Part shown: in pieces, positions 53,388-61,816 of the stretch
Position numbering within the stretch: position 1 is the stretch's first letter
Layout of the letters: every line of letters begins with the position of its first letter
Assembly (NCBI GenBank): GCA_018003015.1
Contig: JAGNEZ010000010.1
Location: 1-64,000 of the forward strand
DNA length: 64,000 nucleotides
Direction of reading: 5' to 3'
From: Phycisphaerae bacterium
GTDB lineage: Bacteria > Planctomycetota > Phycisphaerae > UBA1845 > PWPN01
Notes under the pieces: generated by a model
The model's database searches: none
Told to the model about the DNA's origin: nothing
Seen by the model: only the letters and a program-made list of their open reading frames with translations
Position numbers and translations under genes: made by a program

Positions 53388-54494
53388 ATGTCCGACAACC
53401 GTCTCCGGCGTCACATCGCCATCGTGGCTGCTCGGCTCATGTACGAGCGGTCCGAGAAAGAGTACTTCACCGCCAAGCGCAAGGCCGCGGCACAGCTGGG
53501 CGTGAACTTCGTCCGCCATCCGCAGGAGCTGCCCTCCAACCGTGAGATCCGCGACCAGGTCCAGATCATGGCCCGGATGATCGAGGGCGACAACCGGCTG
53601 CGCAAGCTGCAGGATATGCGGGTCACGGCCCTGCGGCTCATGAGGCTGCTGGCCGCGTTCAATCCCCGGCTGATCGGCAGCACGCTCACCGGGCACATCC
53701 GCAAGGGCTCGGATATCGATATCCACGTATTTAGCAACGAGACAGGGGCGATCACGGACGTGCTGGACACTTACGGCCACGAGTACGAGGTCGAGCACAA
53801 GCGGGTGATCAAGCACAACAACGAGCGGATGTTCACCCACATTCACGTAGCGGGCATTTACACCTCCGAGCTCACCATTTACACCCGCGATCTGGCGAAC
53901 TACACGTTCAAGAGCTCGATTACCGGGACGGCCATCGAGCGGGCGTCTATCGCGGAGCTCGAACAGCTCATCGCCCGTGAGCATCCGGGTGCCGACACCA
54001 GCGAGGAAGCGGAAACGATCGGGGCGGTCGATCCGCTGCTCATCTGGTCGCTGCTGCTCGCGCCCCTGGAGGGCGTCGGGCAGGACCCGCGTCATCATCC
54101 CGAGGGCGACGCCCTGTACCATTCGCTGCAGGCCTTTAAGCTGGCCCGCGAGGAGGTGCCGTACGACCAGGAGCTGATCACCGCCGCCCTGCTGCACGAC
54201 GTGGGCAAGGCCATTGACCCGCACGACCACGTGTCCGCAGGGCTGGAGGCGCTCGAGGGCACGTTGACCGAGCGCGAGGAGTATCTCATTGGCCATCACA
54301 TGGCGGCGCTGGAGTACGGCGATCCTACCCTTGGGGCCAGGGCCCGGGCCGCGCTCGAAGCCTCCGAGTGGTTCGACGATCTCATGACGCTGCGCGACGT
54401 CGACGACCGAGCTCGTCGCACCGGGGTAGAGGTGTGTACCGTCGAGGAGGCCCTGGCGTTCCTCAAGACGATGGATGAGGAGAGCCGCATGTAG
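53388..54494 (+). CDS. Nucleotidyltransferase-HD domain protein
   Basis: A 368-residue protein with two catalytic-type domains. The nucleotidyltransferase-like part lies at about residues 75-190, with GSTLTGHIRKGSDIDIHVFS matching the GS-x10-D-x-D pattern. The HD phosphohydrolase part lies at about 235-330: YHSLQAFKLARE, ITAALLHDVGKAIDPHDH and IGHHMAALEYG. Proteins of similar build act on nucleotides or tRNA ends, but no exact family is evident. The start may be ATG 53388 or GTG 53331; neither has a strong ribosome-binding site. A TAGAAT hexamer near 53310 is a possible -10. It converges with a minus-strand remnant. Confidence 0.78.
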   Translation: MSDNRLRRHIAIVAARLMYERSEKEYFTAKRKAAAQLGVNFVRHPQELPSNREIRDQVQIMARMIEGDNRLRKLQDMRVTALRLMRLLAAFNPRLIGSTLTGHIRKGSDIDIHVFSNETGAITDVLDTYGHEYEVEHKRVIKHNNERMFTHIHVAGIYTSELTIYTRDLANYTFKSSITGTAIERASIAELEQLIAREHPGADTSEEAETIGAVDPLLIWSLLLAPLEGVGQDPRHHPEGDALYHSLQAFKLAREEVPYDQELITAALLHDVGKAIDPHDHVSAGLEALEGTLTEREEYLIGHHMAALEYGDPTLGARARAALEASEWFDDLMTLRDVDDRARRTGVEVCTVEEALAFLKTMDEESRM

Positions 54495-54499
54495 CTCAC

Positions 54500-54685
54500 C
54501 GCGCAGAGCCCTCCAGAGATGATGATCGCCGCATGCCACCGTCGTCTACCCAGACGCCACACCATGCAGTGAGGGTCGTACGCAAAGCCTCACTCCGGGC
54601 AGGTGTGGACCGGGGGCAGGCCCAGGAGGCTGTAGCCGCAGAGCGGGCAGCGCATCTTACCGGGAACGGAAAGGGGTGTGGACAT
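54500..54685 (-). pseudogene. Zinc-ribbon membrane-protein remnant with UGA at a cysteine position
   Basis: From the ATG at 54685 the frame reads GKMRCPLCGYSLLGLPP, then HTCPE, stop (TGA 54590-54592), GFAYDPH, then MVWRLGRRRWHAAII. Planctomycete membrane proteins often begin with CPxCGYxLxGLP and CPECGFxYD, so the TGA sits exactly where the fourth zinc cysteine (TGC or TGT) should be. The frame beyond soon runs into the 3' end of the convergent nucleotidyltransferase gene without membrane helices. It looks like a truncated gene with a point mutation rather than a selenoprotein. Confidence 0.5.
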
Positions 54686-54796
54686 GGAACCATTATGCTC
54701 CACCTCCCATGACTTGTTAGTAGAAGTATCAAGCTCCTACAGGGTTGATGAATGATGGCTGCTCCGGTTCCCCGGGGTGGGCAGCGCGGCCCCGGG

Positions 54797-55780
54797 CTAA
54801 GTGGAGGGAAACACCGGCGTCAGTTTCGCCGCCAAGGTCCTGAGTTCAGCCTCCTCCCCCCCACCGATCGGCCGGAAGTTCATGGCCAGCTCGATCATCA
54901 TTTTGAGGAGCACTTCCTCGCCGGCTGAGACGGCCGACGTGACCGGCTGGCTCAACGTGAACCGCAGGCCCAGTTCCGCCTCGCGGTGATCGGTGAGAGG
55001 TTGATACCAGCATCGGCTGTACCTGGAACGATCGGGGGCGTCCTTGGGCCACTTCTGACGAGCCAGGGCCTTGAGGGCCAGCCTGGCGACACCTTTGGCC
55101 TGGGCCTTCTGAAGGATCTTGGGCCCCCAGTCGTTCTTCAGGAAGCTGGCGAAGTTGACCGGAAACAGGACGGAATCGAAGTCGTAGCGGTCCATGGCCG
55201 CCACCGCCGCCGCGATCGAGTGGGCGGAGAAGCCCAAATGCCGAAGCCGACCAGATTTTCTCGCTTCGCTGAAGACCTCCATCGCCCCGCCCTTGGCGAA
55301 GGCCGCGTCCACGTCCTTGGCGACGTCGGTGATCGCGTGCAGCTGGTACAGGTCAAAATGGTCGGTCCGCATCCGTTTCAGCGATCGATCGAGTTCCGCG
55401 GCCGCCCCGTCGCGGCCGCGCTGCGTGGTCTTGCAGGCGAGGAAGACCTTCTTGCGGTGTGGTTCAAGGGCCGGGCCGAGCACCTCCTCCGCGTTGCCGT
55501 AGGTTGGGGCCACGTCGAAGTAGTTGACCCCACGTTCCACGGCCTCGGCCACCAGTCGGTTGGCGTGCTTCTGTTCCATGCTCGAGACGACCAGGCCGCC
55601 GAAGCCCACCACCGACAGCTTGATGCCGGTTTGGCCATACTCCCGTCGGGGGAGCGTCGGGGCGTTGCCCGAGGGGGCCTCGTCGGCGGGGGCGGTTTCC
55701 ATGCTCTCCGCCTGTCCGGCGGCGAGCGCGGCGGCGGATGCTGCGGCCGACTGGAGGAAGGTCCTGCGGTTCATGGTCAT
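54797..55780 (-). CDS. Tat-exported aldo/keto reductase
   Basis: A 327-residue aldo/keto reductase. The leader has RRTFLQSAAASAAALAAG at residues 5-22. The barrel reads GQTGIKLSVVGFGGLVVSS, then GVNYFDVAPTYGNAEEVLG, where Asp and Tyr of the tetrad lie, KKVFLACKTTQRGRD with the Lys, and LYQLHAITDVAKD with the His. So all four catalytic residues are kept. The segment SRYSRCWYQPLTDHREAELG is characteristic of the planctomycete subgroup. It is the last of three co-oriented genes, 57 bases after the HEAT-repeat gene; carbonyl or keto-sugar reduction is the general role. Confidence 0.87.
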   Translation of the reverse strand: MTMNRRTFLQSAAASAAALAAGQAESMETAPADEAPSGNAPTLPRREYGQTGIKLSVVGFGGLVVSSMEQKHANRLVAEAVERGVNYFDVAPTYGNAEEVLGPALEPHRKKVFLACKTTQRGRDGAAAELDRSLKRMRTDHFDLYQLHAITDVAKDVDAAFAKGGAMEVFSEARKSGRLRHLGFSAHSIAAAVAAMDRYDFDSVLFPVNFASFLKNDWGPKILQKAQAKGVARLALKALARQKWPKDAPDRSRYSRCWYQPLTDHREAELGLRFTLSQPVTSAVSAGEEVLLKMMIELAMNFRPIGGGEEAELRTLAAKLTPVFPST

Positions 55781-55837
55781 TCTCCTGATGGGAGCGCCGT
55801 CGTTGCCTGAGTGCGCCCGCTAGACGGAAAACCGTCT

Positions 55838-56971
55838 CTAAGAAGACGCGGGCTTGCTTGCCGGTATTGTAGTCCCCGTTTCTCGAAGGGACCCAGTATC
55901 CGGGCCTGCCTGCCGCCGGGCGAGGACGCGCTGCAGAGCCTGCTTCAGCTGCCCGTCGAGTCTGGCGGCGGCCTCGGTGATGGTCTCGGTCACCCCCTGG
56001 CCGGGCATAGACGCCAAAGCGTCACACGAGGCCACCTGGATCCGGGACTCGAATTTGCCCCAGCGGGCAGCGTTGGCCAGGTTTTCGAGCACGATTCTGG
56101 CATCTTCTGCCCCCCCAAGACGTCCCAGGCCATGCAGGGCGCGGCAGTAGTCGATGGCGGTTGCGGCGCCAAACGAACCCATTCTGCGGAAGGCGGCGAG
56201 GGCATCCGCCTCGACCCCGCTGTCGGCCAGGGTCTCGGCTGCGGTGAGGAGTGCCCGGGCTGCGTTTGGCTCCCTGGCCTCGAACGCCTTCTGGATTGTC
56301 GCCAAGGCGGCCGGATCGGCGATTCGGGCCAGAGCGTCTCGGGCCCTGGTGCGGATGGGATCCTCCCCGTTCTCGGCCCCCACACGCAGAACAGGAAGGA
56401 CGTCCCGCTCGGCCTTCTCGCCGAGGGCATCGAGGATCGCCAGAAGCCGATCGCCGACGACGAGCTGCAGCCCCCCCACCAGGGCCTCAAGCGTGTTCCG
56501 AGACGGGATGGCGATCAGGGTTCGCCGCACGTCCTCGCCGATCTGCTCGTCGGCCAGCCAGCGATACAGTGGATCGACACACTCGGCGTTCCCCACCACG
56601 GCCAGCATCCGGCAGATCCACCGCCGCGTCTCGACCGAATAGCCGGGCTGCATCTGTTCCACGAGGGCCAGGGACACTTGCCTCTGGTGTCCGTCGGCCC
56701 ATGCCCGAGCCGCGATCTGGAGCAGCGCCTCTCGGGCGTTTCTGCCCAGGTCGCCGGTCTCCCTGTCCATCACCGGCACCAACGCGGCCACGGATGCTGT
56801 TCCTGCCTCTACAAGACTCTTAAAGGCACCTCGAATGGCTGCGGGGTCGTCGGCACCCAGTGCCGCGATCCGCGGATCGTCCGGCTGGAGTGCCTCTGGG
56901 GCGCGGGCATCCGCGGCGTTCTGTGCGGGCCGCGTGCTCGTGCTGGAGGGTGCCAGCGCATTCTCGCTCAT
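55838..56971 (-). CDS. HEAT-repeat protein
   Basis: A 377-residue all-helical protein with repeated units of the HEAT type (for example PVMDRETGDLGRNAREALLQI and DPIRTRARDALARIADPAAL). About eight such helical pairs run from residue 40 to 350. No leader, catalytic motif or metal site is visible. AAGGAG lies eight bases before the ATG at 56971. It is 25 bases after a Gfo/Idh/MocA gene and 57 bases before an aldo/keto reductase gene, so it is likely cotranscribed with them and could act as a binding scaffold. Function unknown. Confidence 0.75.
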   Translation of the reverse strand: MSENALAPSSTSTRPAQNAADARAPEALQPDDPRIAALGADDPAAIRGAFKSLVEAGTASVAALVPVMDRETGDLGRNAREALLQIAARAWADGHQRQVSLALVEQMQPGYSVETRRWICRMLAVVGNAECVDPLYRWLADEQIGEDVRRTLIAIPSRNTLEALVGGLQLVVGDRLLAILDALGEKAERDVLPVLRVGAENGEDPIRTRARDALARIADPAALATIQKAFEAREPNAARALLTAAETLADSGVEADALAAFRRMGSFGAATAIDYCRALHGLGRLGGAEDARIVLENLANAARWGKFESRIQVASCDALASMPGQGVTETITEAAARLDGQLKQALQRVLARRQAGPDTGSLRETGTTIPASKPASS

Positions 56972-56996
56972 GGGGGTGATCTCCTTGCCCACAGGT

Positions 56997-58265
56997 TCAG
57001 CCCAAACGCCACGGAGCCCGATACGGTCGGCTCAGCCATCGACTCAATCCCGGATCATTGATGATCTCTTCCCTCTCCGGATCCCACTGCACCGCTCGCC
57101 CGTTACGCAGGGCGATGTTGGCCAAATGGCAAGCCGTCACGGAGCGGTGGCCGATCTCGACGTCGCAGAGCGGGCGACTGCGGATGCGGATGCACTGGAT
57201 CCAATCCGTCAGGTGGCCGGGGCTTTCATACAGCCGCACATCGCCCATTCCCGGCGGGTCCTTGGCCATTTCCGGGCGGCTGGTCTCCAGTCGATCGCGA
57301 TTGACCTTGACCCAGCCGTCGGTGCCATGGAATTCGACGTCGTTGCCGGTGCTGGTTGTGGTCAACACCACGCCATTGGCGTAGGTGGCCCTGGTTTCGA
57401 AGCGCATGGCCGTTTCGTAGGGTCCCTTGGCCGGAAATTCGACCGAGATGGGTTCGACCTTGACCGGCCCGGTGAATGAGGTTCCGTTGCCCCACTGGGC
57501 GATATCGTTGTGGTGAGCGCCCCAGTCGGTGACCATACCGCCCGCATAGTCATAGAACCACCGGAACGAATCGAAGCATCGGTTCGGGGTATAGTCGGCC
57601 CACGGGGCCGGGCCGACGAAGAAGTTCCAGTCCAGCCCAGGTGGCGGGTCCATCCTGGGAGACCACCGCCCGACGGGACCTTCGCCGATTCGAGTCACAA
57701 TCCGCTCGAGTTTTCCGATCCGACCGCTGAGCACGAGCTCACATGCCCGGCGGAACCGGCGGTCGGAGCGCTGCTGGGAGCCGACCTGGAACACGGCCGC
57801 CGTCCGCCGCGCCGCCTTGACCATTGCCCGCCCTTCCCTGATGGTCAGCGACAGCGGCTTCTCGCAGTAGACATCCTTGCCCGCCTCGCACGCGTCGATC
57901 GCGTTCAGGGCGTGCCAATGGTCAGGGGTGGCAATTACCACTGCATCGATATCTGGCCGGATGAGCAACTCGCGGTAGTCGTTGTAGCTGGCGCACCCCC
58001 CTGCCACCCTGGCTGCCGCGGCCTCACGTCGCCCCCGGTCGACGTCGGCCACCGCGAGGACGGCCACGTCGCCCCGGACCCGTAATGCCTCGAGGTGGCT
58101 GCTCCCCCGCCCGCCGACGCCGATGACTCCCACGGTGATGCGCTCGCCCGCGGGCAGGGTCGCCGCCCCCCTGGCCTCGGTACGCCGTTTCGCCGCCGCC
58201 GCGGCCACGACCGCCCCACCGAATCTCAGCACCTCGCGACGATTCCACCGTCTCCCGCTGCCCAT
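56997..58265 (-). CDS. Gfo/Idh/MocA-family oxidoreductase, Tat-exported (2)
   Basis: A 422-residue protein with twin-arginine leader WNRREVLRFGGAVVAAAAA. The dinucleotide site reads TVGVIGVGGRGSSHLEAL, and the family motif KDVYCEKPLSLTIREGRAM is intact, unlike in the paralog at 49277. QVGSQQRSDRRFRRACELV, WFYDYAGGMVTDWGAHHNDI and the C-terminal HRSVTACHLANIALRNGRAV are typical. It heads a minus-strand set with the HEAT-repeat and aldo/keto reductase genes and lies 49 bases after parB. Probably oxidises or isomerises a sugar in the periplasm with bound cofactor; substrate unknown. Confidence 0.9.
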   Translation of the reverse strand: MGSGRRWNRREVLRFGGAVVAAAAAKRRTEARGAATLPAGERITVGVIGVGGRGSSHLEALRVRGDVAVLAVADVDRGRREAAAARVAGGCASYNDYRELLIRPDIDAVVIATPDHWHALNAIDACEAGKDVYCEKPLSLTIREGRAMVKAARRTAAVFQVGSQQRSDRRFRRACELVLSGRIGKLERIVTRIGEGPVGRWSPRMDPPPGLDWNFFVGPAPWADYTPNRCFDSFRWFYDYAGGMVTDWGAHHNDIAQWGNGTSFTGPVKVEPISVEFPAKGPYETAMRFETRATYANGVVLTTTSTGNDVEFHGTDGWVKVNRDRLETSRPEMAKDPPGMGDVRLYESPGHLTDWIQCIRIRSRPLCDVEIGHRSVTACHLANIALRNGRAVQWDPEREEIINDPGLSRWLSRPYRAPWRLG

Positions 58266-58314
58266 CGCCCGAAAAGCTCCTTTAAGATCTTTTAAGAGGG
58301 TTCTCGTGCCTCAG

Positions 58315-59256
58315 CTACATCTCCCCGGTCGGGATCCGCAGCCGTTCGCAAATCCGGTCGAAATCTTCGAGCGTGCGATAGTGAATGATCAGTTTCCCTT
58401 TGCCCTTGCGGCGCGACTCGTTGATTTCGACCTTGGTTCCGAGAGCGCGGATGAAAGCTTCCTCCAGTTCACGAATCAAGGGGCGTTTCTCGGCGGTGGC
58501 CGATCCCCGGTGACTGGTCGCGGCGGACCGGGCGGTCAGTTTGTCCTGGACGATCTTCTCGACGGCCCGGACCGATAATCCCTCCGCGCGGCACTGTAGA
58601 GCCACCCTGATGACATCCGCCGGTGTTCGCAAGGCAAGGAGGCATCGGGCGTGTCCCATCGCCAGTTGGCCATCGATCACCATTCGTTTAACTTCGGATG
58701 GCAACTCAAGCAAGCGGAGGTAGTTGGCTACTGTGGACCGGTCTTCGCCGAGGCGTTTGGCCACCTCCTCGGAGGGGATCTTGAACTCATCGCAATAGCG
58801 TTTGTAGGCCAATGCCCGATCGATGGCGTTGAGGTCTTCGCGGTAGATGTTCTCGACGAGGGCCATTTCGAGCATTTGTTCATCGGTGGCCTCGCGGATG
58901 ATGGCGGGGATTTCGGTCAAGCCGGCCATCTGGGCTGCCCGCCAGCGGCGTTCACCGGCGATGATCTCGTAGGTTCCCGGGGCGGCGGGGCGGACGGCGA
59001 TAGGCTGGATCACGCCTGTTTTGGCGATCGAGCCGGCCAAGGCCTGGAGATGCTCGGCAGGCAGTTCCTGGCGGGGCTGGCGCGGATTGGGGCGTAGCTG
59101 ATTGACCTTGATCATGAGAGGGTTGGAGGAGGCTGTGGTCGGGTCCGCAGGTTGGGCGGGGCTTGGAGCAGGCGTTTCCTGTCCGGTCACATCGGTGATG
59201 GAGAGCAAGGCGCTTAGGCCGCGTCCGAGGCGTCGAGGGGGTGGGTGATGGGGCAT
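58315..59256 (-). CDS. parB: Chromosome-partitioning protein ParB
   Basis: A 313-residue ParB/Spo0J protein, the CTPase that binds parS and spreads as a clamp for chromosome segregation. The start RRLGRGLSALL is the usual N-terminal peptide that stimulates ParA. The CTP-binding domain has QLRPNPRQPRQ and AGERRWRAAQMAGL, and the box NIYREDLNAIDRALAY replaces the common ENIQREDLNPIE. The helix-turn-helix is SEEVAKRLGEDRSTVANYL at about residue 155; a basic dimerisation domain ends the chain. No parA gene is adjacent. A perfect parS lies 217 bases upstream. Confidence 0.94.
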   Translation of the reverse strand: MPHHPPPRRLGRGLSALLSITDVTGQETPAPSPAQPADPTTASSNPLMIKVNQLRPNPRQPRQELPAEHLQALAGSIAKTGVIQPIAVRPAAPGTYEIIAGERRWRAAQMAGLTEIPAIIREATDEQMLEMALVENIYREDLNAIDRALAYKRYCDEFKIPSEEVAKRLGEDRSTVANYLRLLELPSEVKRMVIDGQLAMGHARCLLALRTPADVIRVALQCRAEGLSVRAVEKIVQDKLTARSAATSHRGSATAEKRPLIRELEEAFIRALGTKVEINESRRKGKGKLIIHYRTLEDFDRICERLRIPTGEM

Positions 59257-59361
59257 TCTCAGGTCTCCGGGACAGGTGCGGTTCTCTTCAACAAGCGTAT
59301 TCGTAGCGACCAGTTTGGGATCCTAACTGAGCGAGATCGGTCGATCAAGACAGAATCTGCT

Positions 59362-59377
59362 GGTTTCACATGGAAGA
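59362..59377. promoter_or_regulatory. Degenerate parS-like site
   Basis: GGTTTCACATGGAAGA matches 12 of 16 positions of the parS consensus TGTTTCACGTGAAACA, including an intact TTTCAC half. It lies 106 bases upstream of parB and 96 bases from the perfect site. Confidence 0.45.
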
Positions 59378-59472
59378 CGAGGGCAACCTGATTCCCGGGG
59401 TAAGGCGTCGGCGAGGGCGTTTGGCGTGGGTTTGTCCTCGGATGGGCCGTTCCCGGGGCCGGTGTGCTGGTT

Positions 59473-59488
59473 TGTTTCACGTGAAACA
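59473..59488. promoter_or_regulatory. parS centromere site (perfect 16-bp palindrome)
   Basis: TGTTTCACGTGAAACA is an exact match to the widely conserved bacterial parS sequence bound by ParB. It is in the 428-base interval between parB and the divergent reductase gene, which otherwise contains no supported gene. Chromosomal parS sites cluster near the replication origin. Confidence 0.9.
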
Positions 59489-59684
59489 GTGAAGAAGGGG
59501 GGAAAAGACGGTGGGGGGCGCGGGCCCTCCCTCGCCGCATATAGATCTTTAAGAATCTAAATAACACTAAGAGGCTAACGGGCGGGTCGATTCCCCGGCC
59601 GCCGACCCTTAGAATACCGGGATGGCTCGGACGCCCGGATATGTCGTCCGGGGCCGGGCGTCTTGGTTCCACGCGGGCGGGCCC

Positions 59685-60701
59685 ATGTCGGCAGGTTCAG
59701 GCGAGGTTTTTGACGTCACCATTGTGGGCGGGGGGCCGACGGGTCTTTTTGCCGCCTTCTACGCGGGGCTCCGCGGCATGCGGGTGCGGATCATCGACAG
59801 CCTGGAGCTGCTTGGGGGGCAGTTGACCACCCTGTACCCGGACAAGATCATCTATGATGTGGCTGGTTTCCCGGCCATCCTCGCGAAGACGCTGGTGGAG
59901 GAGCTCATTCGCCAGATGACCGCTTACGGGCCCACGGTCGTGCTGGGGGAGCAGGTTCTCCGCCTGACCCACGGAGAGCCTGGCCTTCTGCGGCTGGACA
60001 CGGATCGCGATGGTTACCCGAGCCGCAGCGTGGTGATTGCCGCGGGTGCCGGGGCGTTCACGCCGAAGCGGCTGCCTGGCTTCGATCTCGACGGATACGA
60101 GGGCAAGGGAGTGAGCTACTTCGTACGGGACCTGGCCGACTGGCGTGGCCGGCGGGTTCTGATCATCGGCGGGGGGGATTCGGCGGTGGACTGGTCCTTG
60201 AACCTGCTGCGCGTGACCCAGGACATCACCACCATTCACCGGGCGGCCGATTTCAGGGCCCACGAGGACAGTGTCGCCAAGCTGCGGGCATCGCCGGTCC
60301 GTCTGCTGACGTTTCACGAACTCAAGGCCGTACACGGCCGGGACCGTGTCGAGGCCGCCACGATCTACGACAACCGGACCCGCGAGGAGAGGTTTTTAGA
60401 AGTTGACGAAATACTGATCAGCATCGGGTTCAGCACCTCGCTCGGGCCGATTCGCGAATGGGGTCTGAATCTCGACAAGAGCGGCATCGTGGTGACCAGC
60501 CGGATGGAGACCAGCATGGCCGGAGTGTTCGCGGCCGGCGACGTGGCCAGCTATCCGGGCAAGCTCAAGCTCATCGTCACCGGCTTCGGCGAGGCGGCGA
60601 CGGCGGTGAACCACGCGAAGGCCTTCATTGACCCGGCGAGCAAGAGTTTTCCCGGTCATTCGTCGGCCCTGGTGCCCAAGCAGCGGAAGGCAGTGGGCTA
60701 A
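59685..60701 (+). CDS. Ferredoxin-NADP reductase type 2-like flavoprotein
   Basis: A 338-residue flavoprotein of the thioredoxin-reductase-like ferredoxin/flavodoxin-NADP reductase group (YumC type). FAD binding is at VTIVGGGPTGLFAAFYAG, with GGQLTTLYPDKIIYDVAGFP, a strong marker of the group. The NADPH domain has VLIIGGGDSAVDWSLNLL near residue 150. Unlike thioredoxin reductase it has no CxxC. The end carries VFAAGDVASYPGKLKLIVTG. The ATG at 59685 matches the family N-terminus; the frame is open from 59622. It would shuttle electrons between NADPH and ferredoxin. The next gene follows 16 bases later. Confidence 0.9.
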   Translation: MSAGSGEVFDVTIVGGGPTGLFAAFYAGLRGMRVRIIDSLELLGGQLTTLYPDKIIYDVAGFPAILAKTLVEELIRQMTAYGPTVVLGEQVLRLTHGEPGLLRLDTDRDGYPSRSVVIAAGAGAFTPKRLPGFDLDGYEGKGVSYFVRDLADWRGRRVLIIGGGDSAVDWSLNLLRVTQDITTIHRAADFRAHEDSVAKLRASPVRLLTFHELKAVHGRDRVEAATIYDNRTREERFLEVDEILISIGFSTSLGPIREWGLNLDKSGIVVTSRMETSMAGVFAAGDVASYPGKLKLIVTGFGEAATAVNHAKAFIDPASKSFPGHSSALVPKQRKAVG

Positions 60702-60717
60702 CGGAAGCAGGTGAGGC

Positions 60718-61503
60718 ATGCCCGGGACAACTCATCGCCAGCGGCACCCGCATCGAGGCTTCACGCTCATTGAGATCCTGGTCGTGGTTTCCGTCATCGC
60801 GCTGCTCATTGCCATCCTGATTCCCGCGCTGACACGGGCCCGCGAGCAGAGCCGGACGGTGGTCTGCCTTTCGCATCTCCAGCAGATCGGTTCGGCCACC
60901 GGGATGTACATGAGCCAGAACCGCGACTGGTATCCCATCGGTCCGGCCGATAAGATCTTCGCGTTCACGGACAACCGCCAGACCTACCGCTACATCGAGG
61001 GGAACTGCATCTGGGGCGGACGGCGCGGCTCGCTGCATTTCCCGCAGGTCGAATGGTACAACCGCCCGCTGAGCAAGTTCATGTACGCCGGCGTTCCCTC
61101 CGAGGACCGGGTCGGCGTGTTCGAATGCCCCTCGGACAAGGGGACGCCGCTCTACGAGTTGACCATGGGGCGGAGCATCTACCACATATGCGGCAACAGC
61201 TACTACATGAACACCCACGGGGAGTTCGCCCGCAAGAGCCAGAAATCACGGTCTCACCCGGCCACGATCGTGATGTACGAGGAGGGGAACCTCCATTTTC
61301 TACTGGGTGATCCGCGCACCCTGCCGTGGCCTGCGGGACGGGCGGCGTCGCAGGGGAGGGGCTGGCACGGTCGCAAGAACCGTTTCAATGTCGGCTTTCT
61401 CGACTTCCATGCGGCGGAGGTCTCGATGGATCCGCGCAAGCTCTCCGGCCCGGGCTGGAACGTGAAGGATTTCTTCAGGATCTGGGGGTGGATTGAGGAG
61501 TGA
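60718..61503 (+). CDS. Prepilin-type N-terminal cleavage/methylation domain protein
   Basis: A 261-residue pseudopilin-like protein. The type III leader ends at HRG before FTLIEILVVVSVIALLIAIL, where a prepilin peptidase would cut and methylate the Phe; Glu5 of the mature part is kept. The head domain contains ALTRAREQSRTVVCLSHLQQ, VFECPSDKG, YYMNTHGE and the C-terminal RFNVGFLDFHAAEVSMD. This is the large planctomycete family of pilin-like proteins, akin to DUF1559. It may join a surface or secretion filament. Its end overlaps the convergent next gene by 29 bases. Confidence 0.9.
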   Translation: MPGTTHRQRHPHRGFTLIEILVVVSVIALLIAILIPALTRAREQSRTVVCLSHLQQIGSATGMYMSQNRDWYPIGPADKIFAFTDNRQTYRYIEGNCIWGGRRGSLHFPQVEWYNRPLSKFMYAGVPSEDRVGVFECPSDKGTPLYELTMGRSIYHICGNSYYMNTHGEFARKSQKSRSHPATIVMYEEGNLHFLLGDPRTLPWPAGRAASQGRGWHGRKNRFNVGFLDFHAAEVSMDPRKLSGPGWNVKDFFRIWGWIEE

Positions 61504-61798
61504 AACCCGGCCGGCCCTGGAAGCGCGGCGACACGGCCACGTAGGGCTTGCCGAGCCACTTCTTGAGCAGCACGACCTCACCCATGTCGTTGCCTTCGAT
61601 CAGATGGCCGACGTACTGTAGCAGATAGCCCAGCCCGAGCAGGGTGGCCGGTCGCCACCACAGGTCCCAGCGCCACTGGGCGAGCTGCACACCGGCCAGG
61701 ACCAGGGCGGCGAGGGTCGTGGGAATGCCGATCGCGTGCAGAATCCGCGATGCCACATGCTGATGACGTTGCAGATACCGTGTCCACCACTCGGCCAT
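61475..61798 (-). CDS. Mpo1/YGL010w-like small membrane protein
   Basis: A 107-residue protein with two hydrophobic segments (ILHAIGIPTTLAALVLAGVQ and PATLLGLGYLLQYVGHLIEG). The pattern RxLHxxGIP at residue about 18 and QYVGHLIEGN at about 61 recalls the Mpo1/DUF962 family, in which such histidines bind iron and support fatty acid alpha-oxidation in yeast. Here only the short core is present. The last 25 residues are basic and overlap the end of the prepilin-type gene. The role in this organism is unknown. Confidence 0.65.
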   Translation of the reverse strand: MAEWWTRYLQRHQHVASRILHAIGIPTTLAALVLAGVQLAQWRWDLWWRPATLLGLGYLLQYVGHLIEGNDMGEVVLLKKWLGKPYVAVSPRFQGRPGFTPQSTPRS

Positions 61799-61816
61799 GT
61801 CGTCTCCCCTCGGGTC

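Noticed and set aside
58281-58300. AT-rich CTTTAAGA repeats here and near 59546 as a shared operator
   Set aside because: The match is only eight bases in AT-rich spacers; chance is a sufficient explanation.
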